From contig JBCCBM010000008.1 of assembly GCA_039034015.1 (NCBI GenBank), positions 62,001 to 126,000 on the forward strand: a stretch of DNA of 64,000 nt. The letters run 5' to 3'. The notes beneath the pieces are model-generated. The model was not told where the DNA came from. It saw nothing but the letters and a program-made list of their open reading frames with translations, and ran no database searches. Source of the stretch: Acuticoccus sp039034015. Lineage in GTDB: Bacteria; Pseudomonadota; Alphaproteobacteria; Rhizobiales; Amorphaceae. This document shows positions 25,606-34,495 of this stretch, piece after piece (the first letter of the stretch is position 1; every line of letters begins with the position of its first letter). The translations under genes and the position numbers were made by a program.

Positions 25606-26730
25606 TTAGACCACGCGGCGGCCGGCGCGAAACACCTCGCGCACCACGGGGACATCGCCGGGGTTTTTGCGGTGGACGCGCACGATGTCGGCGCGTTTGC
25701 CGGGCATGAGGCGGCCGCGGTCGCAAAGGTTGATGGCATCGGCCGGCGTCTGCGTGACGGTGGCGATGGCGCGGGGGAGGGACCATCCCGCCCGCTCCGA
25801 AAGGGCAAACGCCCCCTGGATCAGCGAAAAGGGCACATAGTCAGACGACAAGATGTCGAGCGCGCCGGCGTCGGCGAGGGCGCTTGCGGAGACGTTGCCG
25901 GAGTGGGAACTGCCGCGCACAAGGTTGGGCGCGCCCATTAAAACGGTCATGCCGTGGGCGCGGGAGCGGGCGGCCGCCTCCTCGGTGGTGGGGAACTCGG
26001 CAAGGGTGACGCCGTTTTCCAGCGCCTCCTCCACGTGGGCCTCGGTGGCATCATCGTGGCTGGCAACGACCGCGCCGCGCAGGCGTGCCGCGCTTGCGAT
26101 GGCATCGCGGTTGGGGCTTGCCCATTCGGCCGAGCGGGCTTGGGCGACGGCAACGCGGGCCTCAAAGCTTTCGTCCGTCGCGTCGGGGTCGAAATAGGCG
26201 CGGTAGGCGGCGAGGGAGCGGAATTGGCGCTGGCCGGGCGAGTGGTCCATCAGCGAGACCACATCCACCTCGTCCACATCGTCAAAAAGGTGAAAACCTT
26301 GGCGCACCAGGGGTTCTGAAACTTCGCAGCGCAGGTGAAGCCTGTGTTCGGCGCGCAGGCGGTCGCCGCGCTGGGCGGTGAGGATGGCATCGGCAATCCG
26401 GCGGGAGTCTTCCGACGTGGAGCCCCCGTCCTGGCCAAGGCCAATACGCAGCGCGTCGAGCACCGTGGTGATGCCGGAGCCTGCGATTTGCACGTCATGG
26501 GCTTGGATCGCGGCCATCATGTTCCACTCCACCTTTGGGCGGGGGCGCACGTGCACCTCCAGATGGTCGGTGTGGAGCTCGATGAGGCCGGGGATGAGGG
26601 TGTCGCCCTCCATGTCGATGCCGGCCGCGTCGCCCTCGCCGATGGCGTGGATGGCATCATCCTCAATGGCGATGTGGCCGGTGATGACCTCGCCGGGGAG
26701 GACGAGTTTGGCGTTGGTGAGGACAGGCAC
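25606..26730 (-). CDS. phnM: Alpha-D-ribose 1-methylphosphonate 5-triphosphate diphosphatase
   Basis: Amidohydrolase-fold enzyme of the C-P lyase pathway; removes pyrophosphate from ribose-1-alkylphosphonate 5-triphosphate. It is 374 aa, with metal ligands in IELHTDHLEVH (H53, H56), SLMDHSPGQ, a HDDAT His and LSSDYVP. GTG start at 26730, preceded by GGAGA on the coding strand six bases upstream. The rest of the C-P lyase genes (phnGHIJKL, phnN) are absent from this window. Confidence 0.93.
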   Translation of the reverse strand: MPVLTNAKLVLPGEVITGHIAIEDDAIHAIGEGDAAGIDMEGDTLIPGLIELHTDHLEVHVRPRPKVEWNMMAAIQAHDVQIAGSGITTVLDALRIGLGQDGGSTSEDSRRIADAILTAQRGDRLRAEHRLHLRCEVSEPLVRQGFHLFDDVDEVDVVSLMDHSPGQRQFRSLAAYRAYFDPDATDESFEARVAVAQARSAEWASPNRDAIASAARLRGAVVASHDDATEAHVEEALENGVTLAEFPTTEEAAARSRAHGMTVLMGAPNLVRGSSHSGNVSASALADAGALDILSSDYVPFSLIQGAFALSERAGWSLPRAIATVTQTPADAINLCDRGRLMPGKRADIVRVHRKNPGDVPVVREVFRAGRRVV

Positions 26731-26758
26731 GACGTGTCTCCGGACAGCGCGGCGGACC

Positions 26759-27400
26759 CTACAGCGGGCGGCCGGCAAAAGCGATGGCGTCAAACGGCGC
26801 GCCGGCCATGGGTTCGGCAAAGAGCGCGAAGGCGAGGGGGATTTTTTGCGCTAGAAGGCCGTCGAATGTGGCGCTGGCGGCGGTGTGAGTGGCCGCGGCG
26901 GGGCGGGGGCCCGAGAGCGTCATGTGAAAGTGAAAGCGCTCCTCGGTGTAGGGGTAGCCCCACGCGTTGAGGAGGGTTTTGCCGCGGGGGTCGAGCCAAT
27001 CTTCGCCGCGGCGGGTGCGCTCGGCGGCGGAGAGGGGCGCGCGCAGGGGCTCGAACGCGTGGAGCGCTTTGGTGGCGAGGGCGCGAAGGGACGCGTTGTC
27101 ATCGCTCATGAGGGCGATGAAGCTGCCCAGCGTTTGCACCGAGAGGCGCGTTGAAACGCCAGGGTGCGCGCGGCAAAAGGCGGTGTAGCGGGCCATCAGA
27201 TCGTCCCGCGTCGTGCCCTCGCGCAGCTGGAAGGGCGCGCGCATGGTGGCGTGAAAGCCGTAGCGTGCGGCGCTTGTCACATCCGTTGGCGCGGTGGGCG
27301 GGCCGGCGGGGTGGCCGAAGGCGGAGCGGCCGAGCCAGGCCTCGGCGGCGCGGGTGAGCGGGTGGTGGGGCGATGGCGTGAGGTAGAGGGCGTAACGCAA
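26759..27400 (-). CDS. DUF1045 phosphonate-metabolism protein (2H phosphoesterase-like)
   Basis: It is 213 aa, a family usually found in C-P lyase operons. Two HxT motifs of the 2H phosphoesterase superfamily are visible: H50-A-T52 in YGFHATMRAPF and H159-M-T161 in FHFHMTLSGP. A role in handling a cyclic phosphate intermediate is inference. The start is set at TTG 27400 (LRYALYLTP, GGAG about 7 bases upstream); no ATG or GTG fits the conserved N terminus. It ends 28 bp before the phnM start. Confidence 0.82.
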   Translation of the reverse strand: MRYALYLTPSPHHPLTRAAEAWLGRSAFGHPAGPPTAPTDVTSAARYGFHATMRAPFQLREGTTRDDLMARYTAFCRAHPGVSTRLSVQTLGSFIALMSDDNASLRALATKALHAFEPLRAPLSAAERTRRGEDWLDPRGKTLLNAWGYPYTEERFHFHMTLSGPRPAAATHTAASATFDGLLAQKIPLAFALFAEPMAGAPFDAIAFAGRPL

Positions 27401-27572
27401 GGGAGGGCTCCGCGGGGTGCGCTTACCCGTCCTGCCGCGGGGTGGGCTGCGATGCAACCACCGCCCGGCCCTGCCCCCGCCCTTGCCGCGAACCAAATCT
27501 GCGGGCATCCGTTTCTTTCGTGTGTTGGGGGTGTGTGATGCGTGAGCGGGTTTTTGGCCGTGTGGGGACGGC

Positions 27573-28613
27573 ATGACGGAGGGGGCGGTGTTTGTGGTGG
27601 GGGCGGTGGTGCTGTCGCTCGCCGCCTTTGCCATTCTTGCCCTGGGGCGCTACCGCACGCGGCGCCAGCGGGTGCGCACGGGGCTCCATGCGGTGGTGGC
27701 GGCGGTCGCGGCAGGGGCCTACGCGCTGATGGCGCTGGGGTATGGCCGGGCGGCTGATGAAAGCGGCGACCCGGTGAACCTCATTGTGTTTGCCGATGGC
27801 ATCATCACCATGCCGCTGTTGCTGACCGGGTTGGCGCTGACGGCAACGCCTGGCGGGCGGCGCGCGGTGGGGCTGATGGCGGCCCTTGCGTTTGTCGCCG
27901 CGGTGACGATGGCGACCGGCGGCGTGATGGCGCTCAACGATGGGCTCACCGCCTGGGTGTGGTTCGTGGTGATGGGGATTGCGTTTGCGATCCTGGTCGC
28001 CACCATCTGGGTGCCGCTGCGGGACCTTGCGGGCGAGGGCCACCCCTATCGGCTTGTCACATTTGACCGGCACGCAGGGGTTTTGACGCTGTTTTTGGTG
28101 CTTTACCCGCTGGTGACGGTGGTGGGCCCCCAGGGCGCCGGCGTTGCGGGGCCAACGGTGACGGTGGCGCTCTTCCTAATCCTCGATTTTGCGCTGAAGG
28201 GCGCCTACGGCCTCCTGGTGGTGGTGGAGGATGAGCGGCTCACCCTTGCGGCAAAGGCGGAGCGGGCGTGGCCCACCTCCGCCGATGTTGACGTGCCCGA
28301 CAAGGGGGCGATGGCGCGCGAGCGGTTGATGGCGCGGCAAACGCGCGAACGGGTGCGGCGCGTGGCGGCCGAGCGGTTGACGGGTGCGGCCGATGCGCTC
28401 GGCCGGGCGCGCACGGCGGGTCGCGCGCGCCTTTCCGGCCTTGCCCACCGCCGGGCCGCGGCCGCACGCCAAGCCACCGACGCGCCGGTGCGGGAGCGGC
28501 CCAAGCGGGCGCCCATCCAGACCCCGTTCGGCACCGTGACGCGCAGCGACATTGCGCCGGCCGCGGCCATTGCGGCCGTCCTCCTTGCCATCACCTGGCC
28601 GAAAAAGCGGTAG
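27573..28613 (+). CDS. Divergent microbial (type 1) rhodopsin with charged C-terminal extension
   Basis: It is 346 aa. Seven predicted transmembrane helices (about 5-24, 38-58, 69-91, 99-119, 126-149, 169-188, 194-219) align with bacteriorhodopsin. Helix B has LGYG (Y57). Helix C has FADGIITMPLLLTGLA (D75, T79, P81, G86 for BR D85, T89, P91, D96, giving a DTG motif). Helix F has LYPLVTVVGPQGAG (Y178, P179). Helix G has LFLILDFALKGAYGLL (D205 and Schiff-base K209 for D212 and K216). Lost relative to BR: R82 is V72, W86 is G76, W182 is L175, W189 is T182. Loop charges obey N-out, C-in. Residues 220-325 are Arg/Ala-rich and probably helical, ending in a further hydrophobic segment (about 326-342). 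The start ATG has only a weak ribosome binding site. No retinal synthesis gene is in the window. It lies 45 bp upstream of uraH. Confidence 0.85.
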   Translation: MTEGAVFVVGAVVLSLAAFAILALGRYRTRRQRVRTGLHAVVAAVAAGAYALMALGYGRAADESGDPVNLIVFADGIITMPLLLTGLALTATPGGRRAVGLMAALAFVAAVTMATGGVMALNDGLTAWVWFVVMGIAFAILVATIWVPLRDLAGEGHPYRLVTFDRHAGVLTLFLVLYPLVTVVGPQGAGVAGPTVTVALFLILDFALKGAYGLLVVVEDERLTLAAKAERAWPTSADVDVPDKGAMARERLMARQTRERVRRVAAERLTGAADALGRARTAGRARLSGLAHRRAAAARQATDAPVRERPKRAPIQTPFGTVTRSDIAPAAAIAAVLLAITWPKKR

Positions 28614-28658
28614 GGCGTGGTATAGGGTTTGCTTCACGCGGGGGCGGGGGGAGATCCG

Positions 28659-29006
28659 ATGGCGGGGCGGCTCACGACACATGTGCTCGACACGGCGCAC
28701 GGGCTGCCAGCCGCTGGCGTTGGGGTGACGTTGTGCCGGCCGGATGGAACCGAGATTGTCCACGCCACCACCAACGCCGATGGCCGGCTCGATGCCCCGC
28801 TGTTGGCGGATGAGGCAATGGCAACCGGCCAGTACGTCCTTGAATTTGCGGCGGGTGACTACTTTCGCAAAATGGGTGTGACGTTGCCGGAGCCCGCGTT
28901 TTTGGACGTTGTGGCGGTGGCGTTTGGCATCGCGGACGCGTCGGCGCACTACCATGTGCCGCTGCTTCTGTCGCCCTACGGTTATTCCACGTATCGGGGG
29001 AGTTGA
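28659..29006 (+). CDS. uraH: 5-hydroxyisourate hydrolase (transthyretin-like)
   Basis: Converts 5-hydroxyisourate, the uricase product, to OHCU in urate breakdown. It is 115 aa, with N-terminal RLTTHVLDTAHG, HYHVPLLLSPYGYSTY and the invariant C-terminal YRGS. The ATG at 28659 follows a GGGGGGAG tract. Its stop is 4 bp from the xdhA start. No uricase or OHCU decarboxylase is seen nearby. Confidence 0.94.
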   Translation: MAGRLTTHVLDTAHGLPAAGVGVTLCRPDGTEIVHATTNADGRLDAPLLADEAMATGQYVLEFAAGDYFRKMGVTLPEPAFLDVVAVAFGIADASAHYHVPLLLSPYGYSTYRGS

Positions 29007-29010
29007 GGCG

Positions 29011-30420
29011 GTGGCGGTGGAGTTTGTGCTGAACGGGCGCGAACGGGCGGTCGAGACGGCGCCGCCAACGTTGACGCTGCTAGAATTTTTGCGCGGCGAG
29101 GGCCTTTGCGGCACCAAAGAGGGCTGCGCGGAGGGTGATTGCGGCGCCTGCACTGTTGCGCTGCGCAAGCCCGTGGGGGACCGCGTTGCGACCCGCGCCG
29201 TCAACGCGTGCATCATGCCGCTTGCCATGGCCCACGGCAAAGAGGTGGTGACGGTGGAGGCGCTTTGCGGCGACCACCCAATCCAGACCGCCATGGTGGC
29301 GCACCATGCGGCCCAGTGCGGCTTTTGCACGCCCGGCTTTGTGATGAGCCTTTGGGCCCGGGAGGCGGGCGCCCCCACCGACCGCCAGGCGCTGGAGGAT
29401 CGGCTGGCGGGCAACCTTTGCCGCTGCACGGGCTATGGGCCAATCCTGGAGGCGGCCGCCGCTTCCGCAAAGGCCGCCGACGAGATGCCCGCTGAGGGTG
29501 CAACGCTTGCGCAGCTGAAGGCGATCGGCCCGCTGGACCATCGCACCGGCGCCAAGCGGGTGATTGCGCCGCGCACGGAGGCCGGCTTTGCGTGCGCCGT
29601 TGCCGACCATCCGGAGGCGCGCATCATCGCCGGCGCAACGGATGTCGGGCTTTGGATGACAAAGTCGCTCTACGAGTGCGACACGGCGATCTTTATTGGC
29701 GATGTGGATGAGCTTGCCACAATCTCCCGCGATGGCGAGGCGTTGACCGTTGGCGCCGGCGCCACCCACGAGGCGTTCGCGGCGGCGGTTCGCCCGCTCT
29801 CCCCCGCGCTGGGGGAGCTGTTGCGGCGCTTTGGCGGGCTTCAGGTGCGCAGCGCCGGCACGGTGGGCGGCAATATTGCGAACGGGTCGCCCATCGGCGA
29901 TTTGCCGCCCGCGCTGATTGCGGCGGGGGCGACGGTGACGCTCGCCCAGCGGGACGGCCGTCGTACGCTGCCGCTGGAGGACTTTTTCATCGCCTACGGG
30001 CGGCAAGACCGCCGGCCTGGCGAATACCTGCGCCATGTGACCGTGCCGCTTGCGGGGCTCGCGGCGCTCTCGTGCCACAAGGTGTCAAAGCGGTTCGACA
30101 GTGACATTACGGCGGTGCTGGCCGCGCTCTCGCTCAACCTTGAGGGCGGGCTGATTGCGGCGGCGCGCGTTGCGTTCGGCGGGATGGCGGCAACGCCGAA
30201 GCGCGCGCCCACGGTGGAGGCGGCGGTGATCGGCAAGCCGCTCACCGAGGCGGCGGCCGCGGCGGGCGCGGCGTTGCCGAACGACTTTGCGCCCATCGAT
30301 GATATGCGGGCAAGCGGGGCCTACCGCATGCAGGTCGCGAAGAACCTTTTTGTGCGGGACATGGCCGAGCGGGCGGGCGCCGGCGGAACGCGCCTTGCGG
30401 GCGCAGCGTGGGCGGCCTGA
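29011..30420 (+). CDS. xdhA: Xanthine dehydrogenase small subunit (2Fe-2S and FAD)
   Basis: It is 469 aa. Plant-type ferredoxin [2Fe-2S] cysteines C33, C39, C44, C47; the helical second cluster C103, C106, C137, C139 (CGFC and CRC); then an FAD domain from about residue 175 with IIAGATDVGLWM and AGTVGGNIANGSPIGD. Passes electrons from the molybdenum subunit to NAD+. GTG at 29011 is taken as start. 1 bp overlap with xdhB. Confidence 0.93.
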   Translation: MAVEFVLNGRERAVETAPPTLTLLEFLRGEGLCGTKEGCAEGDCGACTVALRKPVGDRVATRAVNACIMPLAMAHGKEVVTVEALCGDHPIQTAMVAHHAAQCGFCTPGFVMSLWAREAGAPTDRQALEDRLAGNLCRCTGYGPILEAAAASAKAADEMPAEGATLAQLKAIGPLDHRTGAKRVIAPRTEAGFACAVADHPEARIIAGATDVGLWMTKSLYECDTAIFIGDVDELATISRDGEALTVGAGATHEAFAAAVRPLSPALGELLRRFGGLQVRSAGTVGGNIANGSPIGDLPPALIAAGATVTLAQRDGRRTLPLEDFFIAYGRQDRRPGEYLRHVTVPLAGLAALSCHKVSKRFDSDITAVLAALSLNLEGGLIAAARVAFGGMAATPKRAPTVEAAVIGKPLTEAAAAAGAALPNDFAPIDDMRASGAYRMQVAKNLFVRDMAERAGAGGTRLAGAAWAA

Positions 30421-32741
30421 TGGACGATCTGGCGTTCCCCAAACGGCCGGGCGTTTGCCACACCTCGGCACGGCACGATTCGGCCCACAAGCATGTGTCG
30501 GGCACGGCGATCTACACCGACGACATTGCCGAGCCGCGGGATCTTTGCCACGTGCAGCTCGGCCTTGCCGGTTTTGCGCGGGGGCGGGTGCGGGCTGATC
30601 TTTCGGCCGTGCGGGGTGCGCCTGGGGTGATTGCCGTCCTCACCGGGGACGATGTGCCGGGGGAGAACGATGTCGGCCCCGTTGCCCATGATGAGCCGAT
30701 GTTGGCGCTCGTCGGGGGCGAGGGGGTCGTGCAGTTTGAGGGGCAGCCGCTCTTTGCGGTGGCGGCGGAAACGCGCCGGGCCGCGCGCCTTGCGGTGAAG
30801 GCGGCGAAGCTCTCGGTGGCGGAAGAGCCGGCGATTGTCACCATCGCCGATGCGCGGCGGGCGGGGAGCACCATCGACGCGCCCTACCGCATGGGGCGGG
30901 GGGATGCGGCGGCGGCCATTCAAGCCGCGCCCCACACCGTCGCCGGTGTCATCGAGATTGGCGGGCAGGAGCATTTTGCCCTTGAGGGGCAGGTGGCATT
31001 GGCAACGCCGGGCGAGGATGCGGACATGCTCGTCGTCTCGTCCAACCAGCACCCGTCGGAATGCCAGGAGGTGGTGGCGCGGGTGCTTGGGGTGCCGGCC
31101 AACGCGGTGACGGTCGAGGTGCGGCGCATGGGCGGCGCCTTTGGCGGCAAGGAGAGCCAGGGGAATGGCCCTGCGGCCGTTGCCGCCCTTGCCGCGCGGG
31201 TGACGGGCCGGCCCGCCAAATTGCGGCTCGACCGGGATGATGAGTTCATCCTCACCGGCAAGCGGCACGATTTCATCATCGAATATGAGGCGGGGTTTGA
31301 CGGGGAGGGCCGGCTGCTCGGCGTCAAATTTGACCAGCACGCGCGGTGCGGCTGGTCGCTGGACCTGTCGCGCGCGATTTGCGACCGGGCCATGTTCCAC
31401 GCTGACAACGCCTATGCGATCCCCGCGCTTGAGGTGGTGTCCCACCGCTGGCGGACGAACACGCCCTCCAACACCGCCTTTCGCGGCTTTGGTGGCCCGC
31501 AAGGGATGGTGGGGATCGAGCGGGTGATTGAGCATGTGGCGCACACGCTGGGGCGCGACCCGCTCACCGTGCGCCGCGCGAATTTTTATTGCCCGACTGC
31601 ACCGGCAGAGGCGCGCACCACCCACTATGGCATGGTGGTTGAGGATGCGGTGATTGCCGATCTGGTGGACGATCTTGCAAAATCGTCAGACTACGCGCGG
31701 CGGCGGGCGGAGATTGCGGCGTGGAATTTTGGGTCGCCGATCCTCAAACGGGGGATTGCGCTGACGCCGGTGAAATTCGGCATCTCGTTCACCACCACGT
31801 TTTTGAACCAGGCCGGCGCGCTCGTGCACGTCTACAAAGATGGCTCCGTGATGATCAATCACGGCGGCACGGAGATGGGCCAGGGCGTTTACGTGAAGGT
31901 GGCGCAGGTGGCCGCCGACGCCTTTGGCCTTGCGCTGGACGATGTGAAAATCACCGCGACGCGCACCGACAAGGTGCCCAACACCGCGCCCACCGCCGCC
32001 TCCTCAGGCGCGGACATGAATGCGATGGCCGTCAAGAACGCGTGCGAGACCATCCGCGATCGCCTGGCCGGGGTTGCCGCGCAGGCGGCAGGCGTTGCGG
32101 CCAGCGACGTGGTCTTTTCCGGCGGCGAGGTTATTGCCGGTGCCCGCGCATGGGCCTTTGGCGCGCTGTGTTTGGAGGCGTGGCTGTCGCGCGTGTCGCT
32201 GTCATCGACCGGGTTTTATGCAACGCCAAAGATTTCGTGGGACCGGGAAGCGGCGACGGGCCGTCCGTTCTACTATTTTGCCTATGGCGCGGCGGTGGCG
32301 GAGGCCGCCATTGACACGTTGACCGGGGAAAGCCGGCTGTTGCGGGTCGATATTCTTCATGATTGTGGGCGCTCGCTGAACCCGGCCATCGATCTTGGGC
32401 AGATTGAGGGCGGGTTTGTGCAAGGGGCGGGCTGGCTCCTCACCGAAGAGCTTGTGTTTGACAAGGCTGGCCGGCTCAAAACCCACGCGCCGTCGACGTA
32501 CAAAATCCCGTGCGCGTCGGACCGGGCGGCGGACATGCGCGTTGCCATCTGGCCGCGGGGAGAAAACCGGGAGCTCACCATCCGCCGGTCAAAGGCGGTG
32601 GGGGAGCCGCCGCTGATGCTGGCCATTGCGGCGCACCAGGCGGTGGGGGCGGCAATTGCTGCGGTGCGACCCGACTTTCATGGGCTCGATGCCCCAGCAA
32701 CGCCTGAGCGGGTGCTCTTCGCGCTCTCGCCGGCCGGGTGA
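30420..32741 (+). CDS. xdhB: Xanthine dehydrogenase molybdopterin-binding subunit
   Basis: It is 773 aa, the catalytic subunit that hydroxylates hypoxanthine and xanthine to urate. Visible are the N-terminal SAHKHVSGTAIYTDDI, Moco-binding GGAFGGKESQ, FRGFGGPQGM, GTEMGQGVYVKVAQVAA and the C-terminal AVGEPPLML with the general-base Glu (about E729). The ATG at 30420 overlaps the xdhA stop. Confidence 0.95.
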   Translation: MDDLAFPKRPGVCHTSARHDSAHKHVSGTAIYTDDIAEPRDLCHVQLGLAGFARGRVRADLSAVRGAPGVIAVLTGDDVPGENDVGPVAHDEPMLALVGGEGVVQFEGQPLFAVAAETRRAARLAVKAAKLSVAEEPAIVTIADARRAGSTIDAPYRMGRGDAAAAIQAAPHTVAGVIEIGGQEHFALEGQVALATPGEDADMLVVSSNQHPSECQEVVARVLGVPANAVTVEVRRMGGAFGGKESQGNGPAAVAALAARVTGRPAKLRLDRDDEFILTGKRHDFIIEYEAGFDGEGRLLGVKFDQHARCGWSLDLSRAICDRAMFHADNAYAIPALEVVSHRWRTNTPSNTAFRGFGGPQGMVGIERVIEHVAHTLGRDPLTVRRANFYCPTAPAEARTTHYGMVVEDAVIADLVDDLAKSSDYARRRAEIAAWNFGSPILKRGIALTPVKFGISFTTTFLNQAGALVHVYKDGSVMINHGGTEMGQGVYVKVAQVAADAFGLALDDVKITATRTDKVPNTAPTAASSGADMNAMAVKNACETIRDRLAGVAAQAAGVAASDVVFSGGEVIAGARAWAFGALCLEAWLSRVSLSSTGFYATPKISWDREAATGRPFYYFAYGAAVAEAAIDTLTGESRLLRVDILHDCGRSLNPAIDLGQIEGGFVQGAGWLLTEELVFDKAGRLKTHAPSTYKIPCASDRAADMRVAIWPRGENRELTIRRSKAVGEPPLMLAIAAHQAVGAAIAAVRPDFHGLDAPATPERVLFALSPAG

Positions 32742-33493
32742 GGGACGCGGGGCCGGCCGACCTTTTGGGCCCATTTCCGCTGGTGGTGGCGCACATTGAT
32801 GTGGCGCGCGGCTCGGCCCCCCGGGCCGCCGGCACATTTATGGTGATTCTTGCCGGCGGCACGGTCGGCACCATCGGCGGCGGTTCGGTGGAGCATGCGG
32901 TCATTGCGGCGGCGCGGGCGGTAACGGGCGTGCGTACGCTGGATTTTTCGCTGGGGCCGGGGCTCGATCAGTGTTGCGGTGGGCACATGACGGTGACCCT
33001 TGCGCGGCTGGAGGCGCCGCCGCCAGCGGGTCACCTTTGGCCGGGTGGGCCGGCGCTTGCGACCCGGCGGGAGACGCCCGTTTTTGTGTTTGGGGCGGGG
33101 CATGTGGGGCTTGCGCTGTGCGAGGCGCTGGCGCCGCTCCCCTTTGATGTGACGCTGATTGATGGGCGGCCGGGGGACGGGCCGGGGCAGCGGCTTGCAA
33201 TCCCTGAGGCAGCGGTGGCGGAGGCGCCGGCCGATGCGCTCTTTGTCGTGATGACCCACAGCCATGCGCTGGATTTGGAGATTGTGGCGGCGGCGCTTTC
33301 CCGCCGCGCGCGCTTTGTGGGCCTGATTGGCTCGGCGACCAAGCGGGCGATCTTTCTGCGCCGGTTGAAGGAGCGGGGCGTTGATGCCTCTCGCCTCACC
33401 TGCCCGATTGGTCTGCCGGGGATTTCTGGCAAGGCGCCGGCGGTGATTGCGGCCTCGGTGGCCGCGCAGCTTTTGCTGGTGGCGCCGGGGTGA
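32738..33493 (+). CDS. xdhC: XdhC, molybdenum cofactor insertion chaperone for xanthine dehydrogenase
   Basis: Binds sulfurated Moco and delivers it to XdhB. It is 251 aa: N-terminal XdhC domain (GSAPRAAGTFMVI, GTIGGGSVEHAVI, CCGGHM) and C-terminal Rossmann domain (VFGAGHVGLALCEAL, MTHSHALD). GTG start in a 4 bp overlap with xdhB. It completes a uraH-xdhABC operon. Confidence 0.94.
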   Translation: MRDAGPADLLGPFPLVVAHIDVARGSAPRAAGTFMVILAGGTVGTIGGGSVEHAVIAAARAVTGVRTLDFSLGPGLDQCCGGHMTVTLARLEAPPPAGHLWPGGPALATRRETPVFVFGAGHVGLALCEALAPLPFDVTLIDGRPGDGPGQRLAIPEAAVAEAPADALFVVMTHSHALDLEIVAAALSRRARFVGLIGSATKRAIFLRRLKERGVDASRLTCPIGLPGISGKAPAVIAASVAAQLLLVAPG

Positions 33494-33526
33494 GTGCGGC
33501 GACCCTCCCGGGCCGCCGCCAGCTTC

Positions 33527-34495
33527 TTAGCGGTACTGCCAGGGGAGGGGGACGAAGGCAAAACCCTCGCCCGCGGCGGCAATGTGGCCCGCGCCCGGGA
33601 AGGGCATGTGCATGCCAGCGACCAGGGTGCGGTCGGCGGTCACCATGTCAAGGACGCTGGCGCGGGTCGCAACCGCTTGCTCGCCGTCAATGTCGAAGCC
33701 GATGAAGATTTTTGGGTTCCCCATCTGGAGCGGGGCGTTGTGGATAATGTCACCCCAGATGAGGAGCGAGGCATCGCCATCATCCACCCGGAAGCCGGTG
33801 TGGCCGGGGGTGTGGCCGGGCATGGACACCGAGGTCACGCCGGGGGCCTTTTCGCCGTCGTCGGCAAAGCGGGTGGTCTGGTCGGCGTAGGCGGTGACGA
33901 CGGCGTTGGTGCCATCGATCATGGGGCGGAACCCTTCCGGAGCCGCGGCGCGGGTGGCGGGGTCGGTCCAGAACGCGACTTCCGCCTCGCGCACCATCAG
34001 TTCCGCGTTGGGGAAGCGGACGGCGCCGTCGTCGGTCATCAGGCCGCCAATATGGTCGGGGTGGAGGTGGGTGATGAGGATGGTGTCGATGGTGTCAGGT
34101 GCGATGCCGGCGGCGGCAAGATTTTCATCAAGCTTGCCCACGGAGGGGGCCATTTGAGGGGAGGCGCCGGCGTCAATCAGGATTGTGCGGTCGCCGGTTT
34201 GGACGACGTAGGCGTTGAGTGGGGCGGCGTAGGGCTGGTCCTCGGGCAGGAAGGCGGCGCGCATGGCGGCGGCAAAATCCTCCTCCGACGCGTTGGGGAA
34301 GACTTGCGCGCCGAGTGAGAGGTGACCGTCGGCAATGGCGGTCACCGTGATGTTGCCCACCGCCATGCGGTGGAAGGCGGGGGCCTGGGCGGTGGCCTCG
34401 GCGGCAAGGGCACGGCGCGAGAGGGTGACCGAGACGGGGAAGGTGGCCGCGGTGGCCGCTGCTCCGCCCAGGACGGTTCTGCGAGAGAGGCTCAT
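33527..34495 (-). CDS. Exported MBL-fold metallo-hydrolase
   Basis: It is 322 aa. The N-terminal SRRTVLGGAAATAATFP looks like a twin-arginine (Tat) signal, so the protein probably folds with zinc in the cytoplasm before export. The metal site HxHxDH is H143-x-H145-x-D147-H148 (THLHPDHIGG), with further ligands in PGHTPGHTGF and WGDIIHN. Resembles the lactonase-type branch; the substrate is unknown. Convergent with xdhC. Confidence 0.85.
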   Translation of the reverse strand: MSLSRRTVLGGAAATAATFPVSVTLSRRALAAEATAQAPAFHRMAVGNITVTAIADGHLSLGAQVFPNASEEDFAAAMRAAFLPEDQPYAAPLNAYVVQTGDRTILIDAGASPQMAPSVGKLDENLAAAGIAPDTIDTILITHLHPDHIGGLMTDDGAVRFPNAELMVREAEVAFWTDPATRAAAPEGFRPMIDGTNAVVTAYADQTTRFADDGEKAPGVTSVSMPGHTPGHTGFRVDDGDASLLIWGDIIHNAPLQMGNPKIFIGFDIDGEQAVATRASVLDMVTADRTLVAGMHMPFPGAGHIAAAGEGFAFVPLPWQYR

